Source: Euryarchaeota archaeon UBA171 (GTDB lineage Archaea; Thermoplasmatota; Poseidoniia; Poseidoniales; Thalassarchaeaceae). Taken from it: DNA of 37,137 nucleotides. Every line of letters starts with the position of its first letter. Within the stretch, counting starts at the first letter, position 1. Made by a program: the position numbers and the translations under genes. The stretch spans positions 1 to 37,137 of the forward strand of contig DANO01000014.1 of assembly GCA_002497295.1 (NCBI GenBank). Reading direction: 5' to 3'. This document shows, one piece after another, positions 7,411 to 15,724 of this stretch. The notes under the pieces were generated by a model. That model made no database searches. It saw only the letters and a list, made by a program, of their open reading frames with translations, and had not been told where the DNA came from.

Positions 7411-9773
7411 TGCTTATGGACAGAGCATTCAACTGCACCTCGCCCAGCCAGACAAGTATGGGGGGCAGAGCCGTCTTGTGCCTTGGTGCAACTGCCCTGC
7501 TGCTGATTCTTTCTTCCGGGCACGTGGTGGCTCAAAGTTCAGATGGCCCTGGCATCGAATGGGTCTTGCCGCAAGAACATCGGCTATTTCTCAACGGCGT
7601 ACCCGGCGATGCGACAATCGACAGGGAATGGCCGATGGTAACGGGCCTACCCGAGGGCGACATCGAGTTCGACAAGACGTCATCGATACTCCCTACCGCG
7701 CTTTTCGACATTTATTCTGAACCTTTAGAGGGCCCGGTTGGGTTGAGTGGGAATATCACTGTGGAGCTCTTTGCATCCTTGTCAACCCAGTCAGATGCCT
7801 GCCGCCTATCCAATATCCTCCCTGGTTCACCCCTCGGCTCAACAACTACTTTCTACGTCTCTCTTGTGATGGGCTCATACGTCATTCTAGACCAAGCCCC
7901 TACCCAGACTCTGGTAATGGATGAGTCATTTGTAGCGCCGCATCTGTTCACCGTAAGTGCACAAGATGTCAATGTAAGCCTAGGCCCAGGAGATACAATA
8001 GGGCTGCAAGTGTCCGTACAACATGAGTGCGCTCAGACTGGACACGTTTACTGGGGTACCTTTGATGCCCATTCGGGAATAGTAATCGAGGGCGACGTGC
8101 TCAACCCTTCAATATCCAAGACAGTAGATTTGAATCGAATTGTGAGAATTGAATTTGACCCATCATCCCCATGGGGGCAATCCGACTATGCCACTCAAAC
8201 AGTTGACATCGTGGGGCCGTATGTAGAGTGGTCTGAAATGGCCCACTCATTCTATGACGAAGATTTGCGAGTGGATCACTTCGAAGATCCCCATGGGTCA
8301 TCCGTTGGGGAGTCAAATGCATCCCTCAGAACATGGAGTCTCTCCGATCCTCTGAACCCAGGGAGGTACATGATCGACGTTTGCATCCAACTTTCAGACA
8401 GGCCATATGCAGAGCAATGCGAAGCATATGCCGTACTCAGGTTCCAAGTGCTCCCAGACGAAGACCCCCTCATGAACTCGTCAATTGCAGCAGTGCTTAT
8501 TCCACTGATTATGTTTGGCGGTGTTATCGCTGGGATACGACATGCGGTACTTCCATCGCCTGTTTATGGAACACTCTTGATTTTAGTAATCGCCACCGCC
8601 GCTCCTGCGTATTCTCTGGGCCATATCGATCACAACCCTGTCAGAAGTGAAAGTCACCCTCCATCATTCACGCTTCTCTCACATTCGGGGGGCTCACAAT
8701 CCATTGATTCGCTTCTCGAAGGTCACGATGCTTTGGTGGTGGGGGTTTTCGCCCCGGGGTCTCCCAATGCAGCAACACAATATTCAGACTTCTCTCTGGC
8801 GATGAATCTGGCCGAGAAAGATGTCGCATTCGTGCAGATAGCAACCTCCCCCGATCTCCTAGCTATCGATGTGGACGAACACGCCGCTTACATCAACGAA
8901 TCATGGCCCATACTTCTCGATACAGCTTCTCAGGATGCTGGAAGAAGTCTTCCTAGCGGACCCTCAGATGCAGTCATCATCTTGGATGCGAATGGTTTTG
9001 TGAGCCATTGGAGTCCAAGGTCGATGTCAAGCACGGAGATACTCGACTCTATATCTGATTCCGACAACGACGCGATAAGCAATGCATTTGCTTTCGCTAT
9101 ACTGCCGTTTTCACTAATCTTCCTGCCGCTCTTGGTGCTGGCACTGCCGCGGAGTTCGAGTATCCGAGATCCTGTCGAGGGCGAATTCCCCGGGACTGGA
9201 GCATTGTTATCTGTATCATTCGCATCCCTAGGTTTCGCCCTCTGGTTCGCACCGTTGTGCCTGCTCATAGCCATATTCGGTCAGAAAATATGGCTTCCCG
9301 TATCAATCGGCATGGGATTATCTGCTATGATAATGGGGCACCGCATCCTATCAAACGGAGTGTTGGGGCCGATAGATAGAGCTTCAAGAGCCATATTTTT
9401 CAGGTTGCCGCCATCTTCCAAATCATGGACGAGTCCAGAGGAAGCATCTGATGATATCCACATGGGAGTTTGGGTTGCTCTTCTAGCCACAATCTCAGAA
9501 CCTACTCTCGTTGCTCAGGGCGTTCTCTCCGTGGCAAATATTACGATAATAGGGCCACTTCTGTCCATCATTACGCTAGCCGCCTTTTCTATTATGGGCG
9601 GTTGCATTGTTGTAGCATGCAGGCTCATCGTTGCGATGACCGGCAGGTTGGCGCGAATCATCGGTCCGATGTCGACGAGGATAAGAATTCGAACTTGGGG
9701 GTCAGGAATCATTGTAATCGGGCTCTGGTGGACCGTTCGAGATGTTCTTCTAATACTCTCAACATCGATGTGA
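7410..9773 (+). CDS. large exported membrane protein with cysteine-less thioredoxin-like domain
   Basis: I choose ATG 7410, which overlaps the upstream stop (TGATG); an in-frame ATG exists at 7383. The protein (about 787 residues) starts with a signal peptide or anchor (AVLCLGATALLLILSSGHVVAQS). An extracytoplasmic beta-rich region of about 430 residues follows, then two helices, a globular domain, and at least five more helices at the C-terminus. The globular domain (starting PPSFTLLSHSGG, with ALVVGVFAPGSPNAATQYSDF and DAVIILDANGFVSHWS) has the order of a peroxiredoxin/TlpA-type thioredoxin fold, but the CxxC position is replaced by GSPNA. Function is unknown. It could be a redox-dead scaffold of an envelope assembly complex. 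Confidence 0.6.
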   Translation: MLMDRAFNCTSPSQTSMGGRAVLCLGATALLLILSSGHVVAQSSDGPGIEWVLPQEHRLFLNGVPGDATIDREWPMVTGLPEGDIEFDKTSSILPTALFDIYSEPLEGPVGLSGNITVELFASLSTQSDACRLSNILPGSPLGSTTTFYVSLVMGSYVILDQAPTQTLVMDESFVAPHLFTVSAQDVNVSLGPGDTIGLQVSVQHECAQTGHVYWGTFDAHSGIVIEGDVLNPSISKTVDLNRIVRIEFDPSSPWGQSDYATQTVDIVGPYVEWSEMAHSFYDEDLRVDHFEDPHGSSVGESNASLRTWSLSDPLNPGRYMIDVCIQLSDRPYAEQCEAYAVLRFQVLPDEDPLMNSSIAAVLIPLIMFGGVIAGIRHAVLPSPVYGTLLILVIATAAPAYSLGHIDHNPVRSESHPPSFTLLSHSGGSQSIDSLLEGHDALVVGVFAPGSPNAATQYSDFSLAMNLAEKDVAFVQIATSPDLLAIDVDEHAAYINESWPILLDTASQDAGRSLPSGPSDAVIILDANGFVSHWSPRSMSSTEILDSISDSDNDAISNAFAFAILPFSLIFLPLLVLALPRSSSIRDPVEGEFPGTGALLSVSFASLGFALWFAPLCLLIAIFGQKIWLPVSIGMGLSAMIMGHRILSNGVLGPIDRASRAIFFRLPPSSKSWTSPEEASDDIHMGVWVALLATISEPTLVAQGVLSVANITIIGPLLSIITLAAFSIMGGCIVVACRLIVAMTGRLARIIGPMSTRIRIRTWGSGIIVIGLWWTVRDVLLILSTSM

Positions 9774-9822
9774 CTTGACCGAGACGATGATAAGCGTCTA
9801 ACTTCAGGGCTCAACACCCAAT

Positions 9823-10011
9823 GGGGGTATAGTATAACCTGGTAGTATCGTGGGCTCCAGTTGCACGGGGATGACGACGCGTAGGTTTCCTGATGGATAT
9901 GATGACCAACTGGAGCACCGACCCGTCGCGACCCGAGAGTGCGCATCGCCCAGGTGCGTGCTGAGCGGAAGAAACCCGCTGGTCTGGGTTCAAATCCCAG
10001 TGCCCCCACCA
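9823..10011 (+). tRNA. trnW: tRNA-Trp(CCA), intron-containing, CCA encoded
   Basis: Exon 1 is 9823-9860 and exon 2 is 9974-10011. The acceptor stem is GGGGGTA (9823-9829) with TGCCCCC (10001-10007), discriminator A10008 and an encoded CCA. The D arm is GTAT (9832-9835)/GTAT (9845-9848). The anticodon stem is GTGGG (9850-9854)/CCCGC (9975-9979), the loop is CTCCAG-A with anticodon CCA at 9857-9859, and the T arm is CTGGG/CCCAG (9984-10000) with loop TTCAAAT. A 113-nt intron lies between positions 37 and 38. The splice region fits a relaxed bulge-helix-bulge: CUCC pairs with GAAG (9968-9971) with one C-A mismatch, and the 3-nt bulges are AG|T and AA|A. Confidence 0.93.
9861..9973 (+). ncRNA. 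tRNA-Trp intron encoding a box C/D 2'-O-methylation guide
   Basis: The intron holds a complete C/D layout: box C ATGACGA (9871-9877), a 12-nt guide, D' CTGA (9890-9893), a 5-nt spacer, C' ATGATGA (9899-9905), a 12-nt guide and D CCGA (9918-9921). A terminal stem ACGGG (9865-9869)/CCCGT (9922-9926) closes it. The D guide pairs over 10 bp (9907-9916) with 9854-9863, and the fifth base upstream of D faces C34. The D' guide GGTTTC (9884-9889) pairs with GAAACC (9971-9976), and its fifth base faces position 39. Haloarchaeal tRNA-Trp introns guide methylation at the same two positions. The box D is a one-base variant of CTGA. The rest of the intron (9927-9973) forms a further small hairpin and the 3' splice strand. 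Confidence 0.85.
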
Positions 10012-10081
10012 AATTACGCCATTAATGTAAATTCTATTTCCATGCGGATGTTCATATCCCTAGGGCCTCCACGCACGCCTC

Positions 10082-11236
10082 ATGGCTGGTTTCTCCGACA
10101 GGGCACGTGCCATCAAACCCACTGGAATCCGGAGGATGTTTGATATGGCTGGAGACGATGCGATTCAGTTTGGCTTGGGTGAACCGGATTTCCAACCCCC
10201 CTCCGTAGCCATCGATGAATTTTACAATGCCATGTTGAATGGCCATAACAAGTATACCTCGACGGGAGGCCTCCCGGAGTTGAGAAGAAGGATCGCTGAA
10301 TCTTGGAAGCACCTGGAACCCGGACTCGATGAGTCAAGTGTCTGCATGACGATGAGTGGCACAAATGCACTTCTGGATATATTCCTGGCAATTGTAAATC
10401 CCGATGACGAGGTCCTCATACCTGAGCCATATTTCCCCCTCTATCCTCCCGATGTCGCCATATGCGGCGGGCGTGCAATTACCTATCCATGTAGATTCGA
10501 GAATGCGTTCGTGCCAGATGTGGGAGACCTCGAGGCGTTGATCACAGATAGGACGGTCGCCATTCTTTACAACTTCCCAAGCAACCCCACGGGAGCAACC
10601 GTCAATACAGATCAGCGAGACAAGCTTGTTGCCTTTGCAGCAAAACATGATTTGTGGATAGTGACTGATGAAGTGTATGACAAGATAGTCTATGGCGGCG
10701 AGCATGTCTCCTTCTTGGGCGCTGGCTACGACCGAGTCATAATGCTGAATTCATTCTCGAAGACTTTCGCTATGACTGGTTGGAGGATTGGTTATGTCCT
10801 GTCGCCCAATTCCGAGGCGATGCAGCAGGTTACAAAGATGCAGTATTATGTCACTGCGTGTTCAAATGATGCCATGCAGTATGCAGTTCTTGCTGCCATG
10901 GAGCAGGCCTCAGATTATCCTGGCAAAATGAGGGATGAATTTCAAACCAGAAGAGATCTCATATGTTCTCGTTTGAATGAGATGGAAGGAGTCTCTTGCC
11001 ATGTCCCCGACGGGGCTTTCTATGTCTTTCCAAAGATAGATGTCGAGGGCATGACAAGTGAAGAATTGGCCATTGAGATGCTCTCTGAAGGAGTTCTTTG
11101 TAGTCCGGGTTCTGCATTCGGTGAAGCAGGCGAAGGCCATTTGAGATTTGCATACACGATCTCGAAACCAGATATTGATCGAGGCATGGATAGGGTTGCT
11201 AAGGTCATTGAGCGGATATCCGGGAAACGCCATTAA
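10082..11236 (+). CDS. class I PLP-dependent aminotransferase (aspartate aminotransferase family)
   Basis: The 384-residue cytosolic enzyme has the fold-type I signatures: GLGEPDF (31-37) near the substrate site, PSNPTG (166-171), TDEVYD (195-200), the PLP lysine in SFSKTFAMTGWRIGY (Lys227), and a C-terminal arginine in LRFAYT that would bind the substrate carboxylate. This set matches archaeal AspC-type transaminases, which pass an amino group from an amino acid to 2-oxoglutarate. The preferred amino acid cannot be decided. ATG 10082 starts 70 bp after the tRNA; TTAATGTAAATT at about 10021 may be its TATA region. It converges on the membrane protein gene with a gap of only 8 bp. Confidence 0.93.
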   Translation: MAGFSDRARAIKPTGIRRMFDMAGDDAIQFGLGEPDFQPPSVAIDEFYNAMLNGHNKYTSTGGLPELRRRIAESWKHLEPGLDESSVCMTMSGTNALLDIFLAIVNPDDEVLIPEPYFPLYPPDVAICGGRAITYPCRFENAFVPDVGDLEALITDRTVAILYNFPSNPTGATVNTDQRDKLVAFAAKHDLWIVTDEVYDKIVYGGEHVSFLGAGYDRVIMLNSFSKTFAMTGWRIGYVLSPNSEAMQQVTKMQYYVTACSNDAMQYAVLAAMEQASDYPGKMRDEFQTRRDLICSRLNEMEGVSCHVPDGAFYVFPKIDVEGMTSEELAIEMLSEGVLCSPGSAFGEAGEGHLRFAYTISKPDIDRGMDRVAKVIERISGKRH

Positions 11237-11244
11237 GCCTATTG

Positions 11245-12240
11245 TCACCGTTTCCCATCTGTGAGGGCTTCGTCTCTCATATTCCCTACAAGCTTACTCG
11301 GGTCCATCCAGTCTGGCACTTCATACCCGCCAGCCAGAACTGAGATTGTTGTAAATGTGGCAATCGGAAGAACACCCATTGCAACGATTAGGTCGATCAG
11401 TGAAGTACTCTCCGAGGATTGCTCTACTGGCAATATTTCTTCGAGTATCAGTATGTCGAATTCAATCGTCTGGGCACTGAGGTCGATACTCATCAGAGAC
11501 AGAAGGGAGACAAGTACAGTTCTGGCGATAAACCAGTACACTATTACAGGGAGAACCCAGGACATTTGAGCAGTCCTTCCAAGGAATCGTCGAGCAAGGG
11601 TGGCAGGCACCACTAATCTGTGAGAATAAGTAGCCTGCAACCTCATCCCAATCCATAATGAAACGAGGTATACCACGCTAACCAGCTCAAGGGTGGTCCC
11701 ACTTCTGATGATCCCCTCCGGAAGATATTCTATTGCAAGAATAGGGAGGCCGATCAGCGCAGCCTGTATGGGGATGGCAAGCATCTGTAGCCCGCCATGT
11801 ATGAATATTAATTCGAAACGATCACGTTGCCTCGATGTAAGCGTCGCTAATCTTCCATACGGGCTTCTGGACAGATCTGTAGATGCCCTGTCTACCCATC
11901 TGGGGTCCCTACTTCGCCCCCTTATGCCGAAGAATGCAAACCAGCCGCCTCTGAGAGCAATCGCCGCTGGCATCCAACCACTCATCAATACTGCAAGAAC
12001 CAGAGACATCATGCCGTAGAAAACGCCTGTGGAGCATATCCATGGTATCAGATCCCACCTGAATAGGAGGAATGGGCTACCGTCGCTCCAACCAGTCTCG
12101 ACAAACCTCGTCAATCCGAAAATTACTATCGGTACGAAAGATACTTGTCCGAGTACCACCAACATCAGAAAGGCCCTATGTCGGCTATTCCTCGTCAGCA
12201 TCACCCCGGCCCCGAGAAGCAAGACGCATAAGTCCTTCAT
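11245..12240 (-). CDS. polytopic membrane protein of unknown function
   Basis: The 331-residue product has about eight hydrophobic segments, with a short N-terminal tail and a charged cytosolic loop (RGRSRDPRWVDRASTDLSRS, then LTSRQRDRFE) between the third and fourth. I recognise no family, catalytic motif or ligand-binding residues. The C-terminus (GGYEVPDWMDPSKLVG) is hydrophilic. The gene is convergent with the aminotransferase and is the only minus-strand gene between 4771 and 20260. It may be a lineage-specific protein. Confidence 0.6.
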   Translation of the reverse strand: MKDLCVLLLGAGVMLTRNSRHRAFLMLVVLGQVSFVPIVIFGLTRFVETGWSDGSPFLLFRWDLIPWICSTGVFYGMMSLVLAVLMSGWMPAAIALRGGWFAFFGIRGRSRDPRWVDRASTDLSRSPYGRLATLTSRQRDRFELIFIHGGLQMLAIPIQAALIGLPILAIEYLPEGIIRSGTTLELVSVVYLVSLWIGMRLQATYSHRLVVPATLARRFLGRTAQMSWVLPVIVYWFIARTVLVSLLSLMSIDLSAQTIEFDILILEEILPVEQSSESTSLIDLIVAMGVLPIATFTTISVLAGGYEVPDWMDPSKLVGNMRDEALTDGKR

Positions 12241-12329
12241 CCAAGCAGCCGCTCAGGCCCCTTCTTGTTGCATACTACATCCGTTGCCGTGAACGGCTCA
12301 TCAGGTGAGAACCTCTATGTGTGCTGTTA

Positions 12330-15300
12330 ATGGCCGTCGCAGACATGGCTGGTCGCGTCGCAGCGTTATCTATGCTATTCGCACTCATCATAGCATCTGC
12401 TTGCCCACTTGCCGTGCACTCTCTCGGCGACAGCGATAATCAATCAGAAGGGCCACGAGCTGCAATCACTGATTTCGAAGTCTCCTCAATCGAATTTACT
12501 AGTACAGGAAAACAACTCCCCACATGGGAACAGCCAGACGGCTCGTTTTCAGAGTACATCGTGAGGCATCAATCTCTGACGATTGATGTCACAATTACTC
12601 AGATAGGGATAGGTGCACAGGGCCAGTATGCTGATTATTACGTCAATGTCACTCATCCAGTAGGAATCATACTTGCCGAATTCACATCAAATGCAACCTT
12701 AACAGGGGGAGAGGCACAGGAGCAATCATTCACGTACGTGCCAAACTATTCGCACAGCGTACTCTCGGAACAAGGTGAACTATCAGGAGGGCTGCTTGTC
12801 TCGGTCGAGATATTCTCGGGGGTCGGCATTGATGAAGATCCTCTGAATGATTACTTAGGGAGAGAAATACCCGTCGCAGTCATAGACGACCCTCTTGACA
12901 ATGGGTGGTGTTCAGATGTAGACGGCGATGGCGTGCCCAATTGCCCAAACCCCCCTAACAACGGACTCATATGGATGACTGCAGGATACGACTCAGACGG
13001 TACGCTGTCAACAGACCCAGATGATGCAGGACATTGGAGATTGGACTACTCGGAAAACTCATCTGAAATTGGTTCGGCGCATTGGCGTGTTTCCGGCAAT
13101 AGCGAGTTGGATTACGCCAGTGGCCGTATAGATAGACTCCATCTCGGCTTCAGAGCCTTGGACACTGCTTGTACAGACGTATTCTCGGATGGAACCATGC
13201 TCCACGGAATGGGCGACGGGTCCATGGACACTCAAATCAGTACCGTGCATGACACATTCATGTGCGGCGCGATAGTAAGAGGTTACCAGTTCTATTCGAT
13301 GCAATTGGTAACGCACGCGAGGGGCGAGATGGGCTTAGGGGACTCAGTATCTCTGCAGGCCGTTTCCGGGCTGAACACTGAACAACTCAATCTAACAAAC
13401 ATGACACTCCCAACAAATGGCTCGTGGGAACAACTGATTTGGGATATGTCCGAAGTACACCCTCGCGCAGAATATAGGATGTCGTATCTTTTCGAAAGTG
13501 ACGGCACGAACGCAACATCCGGCATAGAAGTTGATGGTTTCCTGATGTTCGCAATTGAGAAAATACCCCAATACACAATCTCTGTAGATTGTGCTGGCGA
13601 TTACAAGGAGGGCATAGAAGCACACCCAGTCATACCGGTAGGGGATCCCGTGGAACTTCAATGTGGTATCACGAACAATGGTTACGTCGATATCACTCTG
13701 AGAATATACAGCGAGGTTACTAATTCCTCGTGGCCAGATCTAATCAGGATAGACACTCCGGGAACTAATGACAAAGATTCCTTCATCGTAACTAAGAATA
13801 TCGTAGCACAGAGCACTATGCCAGCATGGTTCAATCTCTCCATCCCTCCGAGTGTATCCGTCCAATCCTTGGAATGGCACATACACATCAATGACGGTTT
13901 GACCAATGTCTCGAAACTCGATTTGGGTAAGCCAATAGTCCAATATATCGATGTCCAACCATCTTATTCCGGATTTATCGATCTCGAGTACAATCCATCT
14001 GGCGGAGACCCGCATCTACAGATGTTTCCTGGAGATTCAGGAGCAGTGCCTCTGACATTCAGCAATACAGGCAATCAGATTGGTAGTTGGAATCTAGGTG
14101 GTGTTTACCTCGATGAGCCAACATGGGACCCTTCTCAACTAATTAGGTGGACAGATGGGAACGGTGGCGATGTTGAGACAATATTCACATCCATAGGGCA
14201 GGAAGTGGATCTAATCGCTCACATCACTGTGCCGGAAGATGCGGAGCCGGGCGTGTATGATTTGAGAATCGACGTCAATGGAAAGGCCCCAAACAATTAC
14301 CCTGCAGATCGTCTCTTGCAGATACAGGTTTTGAATAAGTTGGAACTTGAAATCATACCTGAGTTCAGCGAAGCTACCCTGCCTGCTGATAATGCCTCCA
14401 GAATCGTCGAGATAGTCCTAATCAATCATGGAAACTCGGAGGAAGCCTTCGACCTATTCGTCACTGCTGACCCATCAATGAAAGCACAACTTAGTACGCC
14501 CTCGACCCTGGGAATCGACCCATTCGGGGGAGATACAGCGGTCCTACTACTCCTCCCCATGCCATACGGTGTCCAGAATGAGTCATATCTGGTCCGGATA
14601 ACAGCAAGAAGTCAGTCAGATCCAAGCTATGAGGCCCAAGCCAGCATGTTGGTTACGGTCCCATCGACACAACTAGTGGAGGTTGCCGATCTAGACATGT
14701 CCGAAGAGGTCTATCGCGGAGGGGACGAACCCAGAACTCTCCGTTGGGAGGTGTGGAACAGGGGTAATCAAGTCGACAGATACCGACTGTCGTTCGAACA
14801 TCTGGATGATGTGAACGTCAATAGCGGCCAAGAAGGAGATTTGACCCCTTGGATTCAACCGGGAGCATCATACAACGTCACAGCATCGTATAGTTTCGAT
14901 TCCGGAACATTCGGCGAACGAGTCGTTTCGATGCATGCTTCATCAGATGTAGCAGCACAGAGAAACGTAGTGGTGACCGACTCAGGTTCGGCCATTTTCG
15001 ACGTTGGATCTGTCGGATGGCTTCAGATTTTCCCAGAGCAATCACGACTAACCATTTCTGATGCAGGGTCATACGATCTATCATTCTCCATCAGGAATCT
15101 ACATCCCTCCTATGAGCAATTGGTGAGGGTAGATATCGACAGACAATCGGACTTGTTCTTCAATGTCTTCGATGCAAGGGTGGAGACCAGTGATCGAGAC
15201 TTTGTATTGGATACCGATGAATTGAGGGTCGTCACGGTCACAGTCGTGGTAAACGAGCAGAACCTCCGAAATTTAGAAGAAAATAATGCGGACTTCGAAC

Positions 15301-15656
15301 TCATGCTGCTAGTCGACACAGACATAGACAAGACCAGCAGCAGTACGCCTCTTACGATGGTCAAATCAAATCCCGTCGATGTAGGTCCAGATGTCGAAGA
15401 AATAGGGTTGACTTTAGGCAACTACATTTTCATAGCAGCCGGATTAGCTGGAGCCATTGCGATTCTGCTTGCAGCATTCAGAATATTCCGTGGCGCAAGC
15501 GGTCCCATGGAGGAATACACAAACTTCGATGACCAGCAGTATGGCAATTACCTTCCATCAGATGACCAAGTAGCCAATTCCGCTCTCGGAGGCGCACAGC
15601 CGATCTTCCAGCAACCGCCATCACCGCCTCCCCTGCCCCCGGATATGGATGATTAG
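12330..15656 (+). CDS. giant cell-surface protein with CARDB/NEW3-like repeats and a C-terminal anchor
   Basis: I choose ATG 12330 over the in-frame GTG 12321; the product is about 1108 residues. A signal peptide (VAALSMLFALIIASACPLAVHS) is followed by a long extracellular part. This includes an Asp-rich calcium-type loop (DVDGDGVPNCPNPPN, about residue 196) and a series of Ig-like modules of the CARDB/NEW3 type (for example VELQCGITNNGYVDITL, EIVLINHGNSEEAFDLFV, LRWEVWNRGNQVDRYRL). One membrane helix lies near the end (YIFIAAGLAGAIAILLAAF) and a cytosolic tail of about 55 residues ends in the proline-rich PPSPPPLPPDMDD. Proteins of this build coat or protrude from planktonic archaeal cells; the ligand is unknown. 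Confidence 0.72.
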   Translation: MAVADMAGRVAALSMLFALIIASACPLAVHSLGDSDNQSEGPRAAITDFEVSSIEFTSTGKQLPTWEQPDGSFSEYIVRHQSLTIDVTITQIGIGAQGQYADYYVNVTHPVGIILAEFTSNATLTGGEAQEQSFTYVPNYSHSVLSEQGELSGGLLVSVEIFSGVGIDEDPLNDYLGREIPVAVIDDPLDNGWCSDVDGDGVPNCPNPPNNGLIWMTAGYDSDGTLSTDPDDAGHWRLDYSENSSEIGSAHWRVSGNSELDYASGRIDRLHLGFRALDTACTDVFSDGTMLHGMGDGSMDTQISTVHDTFMCGAIVRGYQFYSMQLVTHARGEMGLGDSVSLQAVSGLNTEQLNLTNMTLPTNGSWEQLIWDMSEVHPRAEYRMSYLFESDGTNATSGIEVDGFLMFAIEKIPQYTISVDCAGDYKEGIEAHPVIPVGDPVELQCGITNNGYVDITLRIYSEVTNSSWPDLIRIDTPGTNDKDSFIVTKNIVAQSTMPAWFNLSIPPSVSVQSLEWHIHINDGLTNVSKLDLGKPIVQYIDVQPSYSGFIDLEYNPSGGDPHLQMFPGDSGAVPLTFSNTGNQIGSWNLGGVYLDEPTWDPSQLIRWTDGNGGDVETIFTSIGQEVDLIAHITVPEDAEPGVYDLRIDVNGKAPNNYPADRLLQIQVLNKLELEIIPEFSEATLPADNASRIVEIVLINHGNSEEAFDLFVTADPSMKAQLSTPSTLGIDPFGGDTAVLLLLPMPYGVQNESYLVRITARSQSDPSYEAQASMLVTVPSTQLVEVADLDMSEEVYRGGDEPRTLRWEVWNRGNQVDRYRLSFEHLDDVNVNSGQEGDLTPWIQPGASYNVTASYSFDSGTFGERVVSMHASSDVAAQRNVVVTDSGSAIFDVGSVGWLQIFPEQSRLTISDAGSYDLSFSIRNLHPSYEQLVRVDIDRQSDLFFNVFDARVETSDRDFVLDTDELRVVTVTVVVNEQNLRNLEENNADFELMLLVDTDIDKTSSSTPLTMVKSNPVDVGPDVEEIGLTLGNYIFIAAGLAGAIAILLAAFRIFRGASGPMEEYTNFDDQQYGNYLPSDDQVANSALGGAQPIFQQPPSPPPLPPDMDD

Positions 15657-15724
15657 AATCTTTTTAGCAGTGACAGGGCTTATGACGCCCCCTCTCTTGG
15701 CTCGCATGTAAGTAAGGTGTGCCT

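Noticed and set aside
9515..10012. 165-aa minus-strand ORF across the tRNA gene
   Set aside because: It reads through the tRNA-Trp gene and the antisense of a real CDS; a MVGALGFEPRP-like start is the well-known artefact of translated tRNA.
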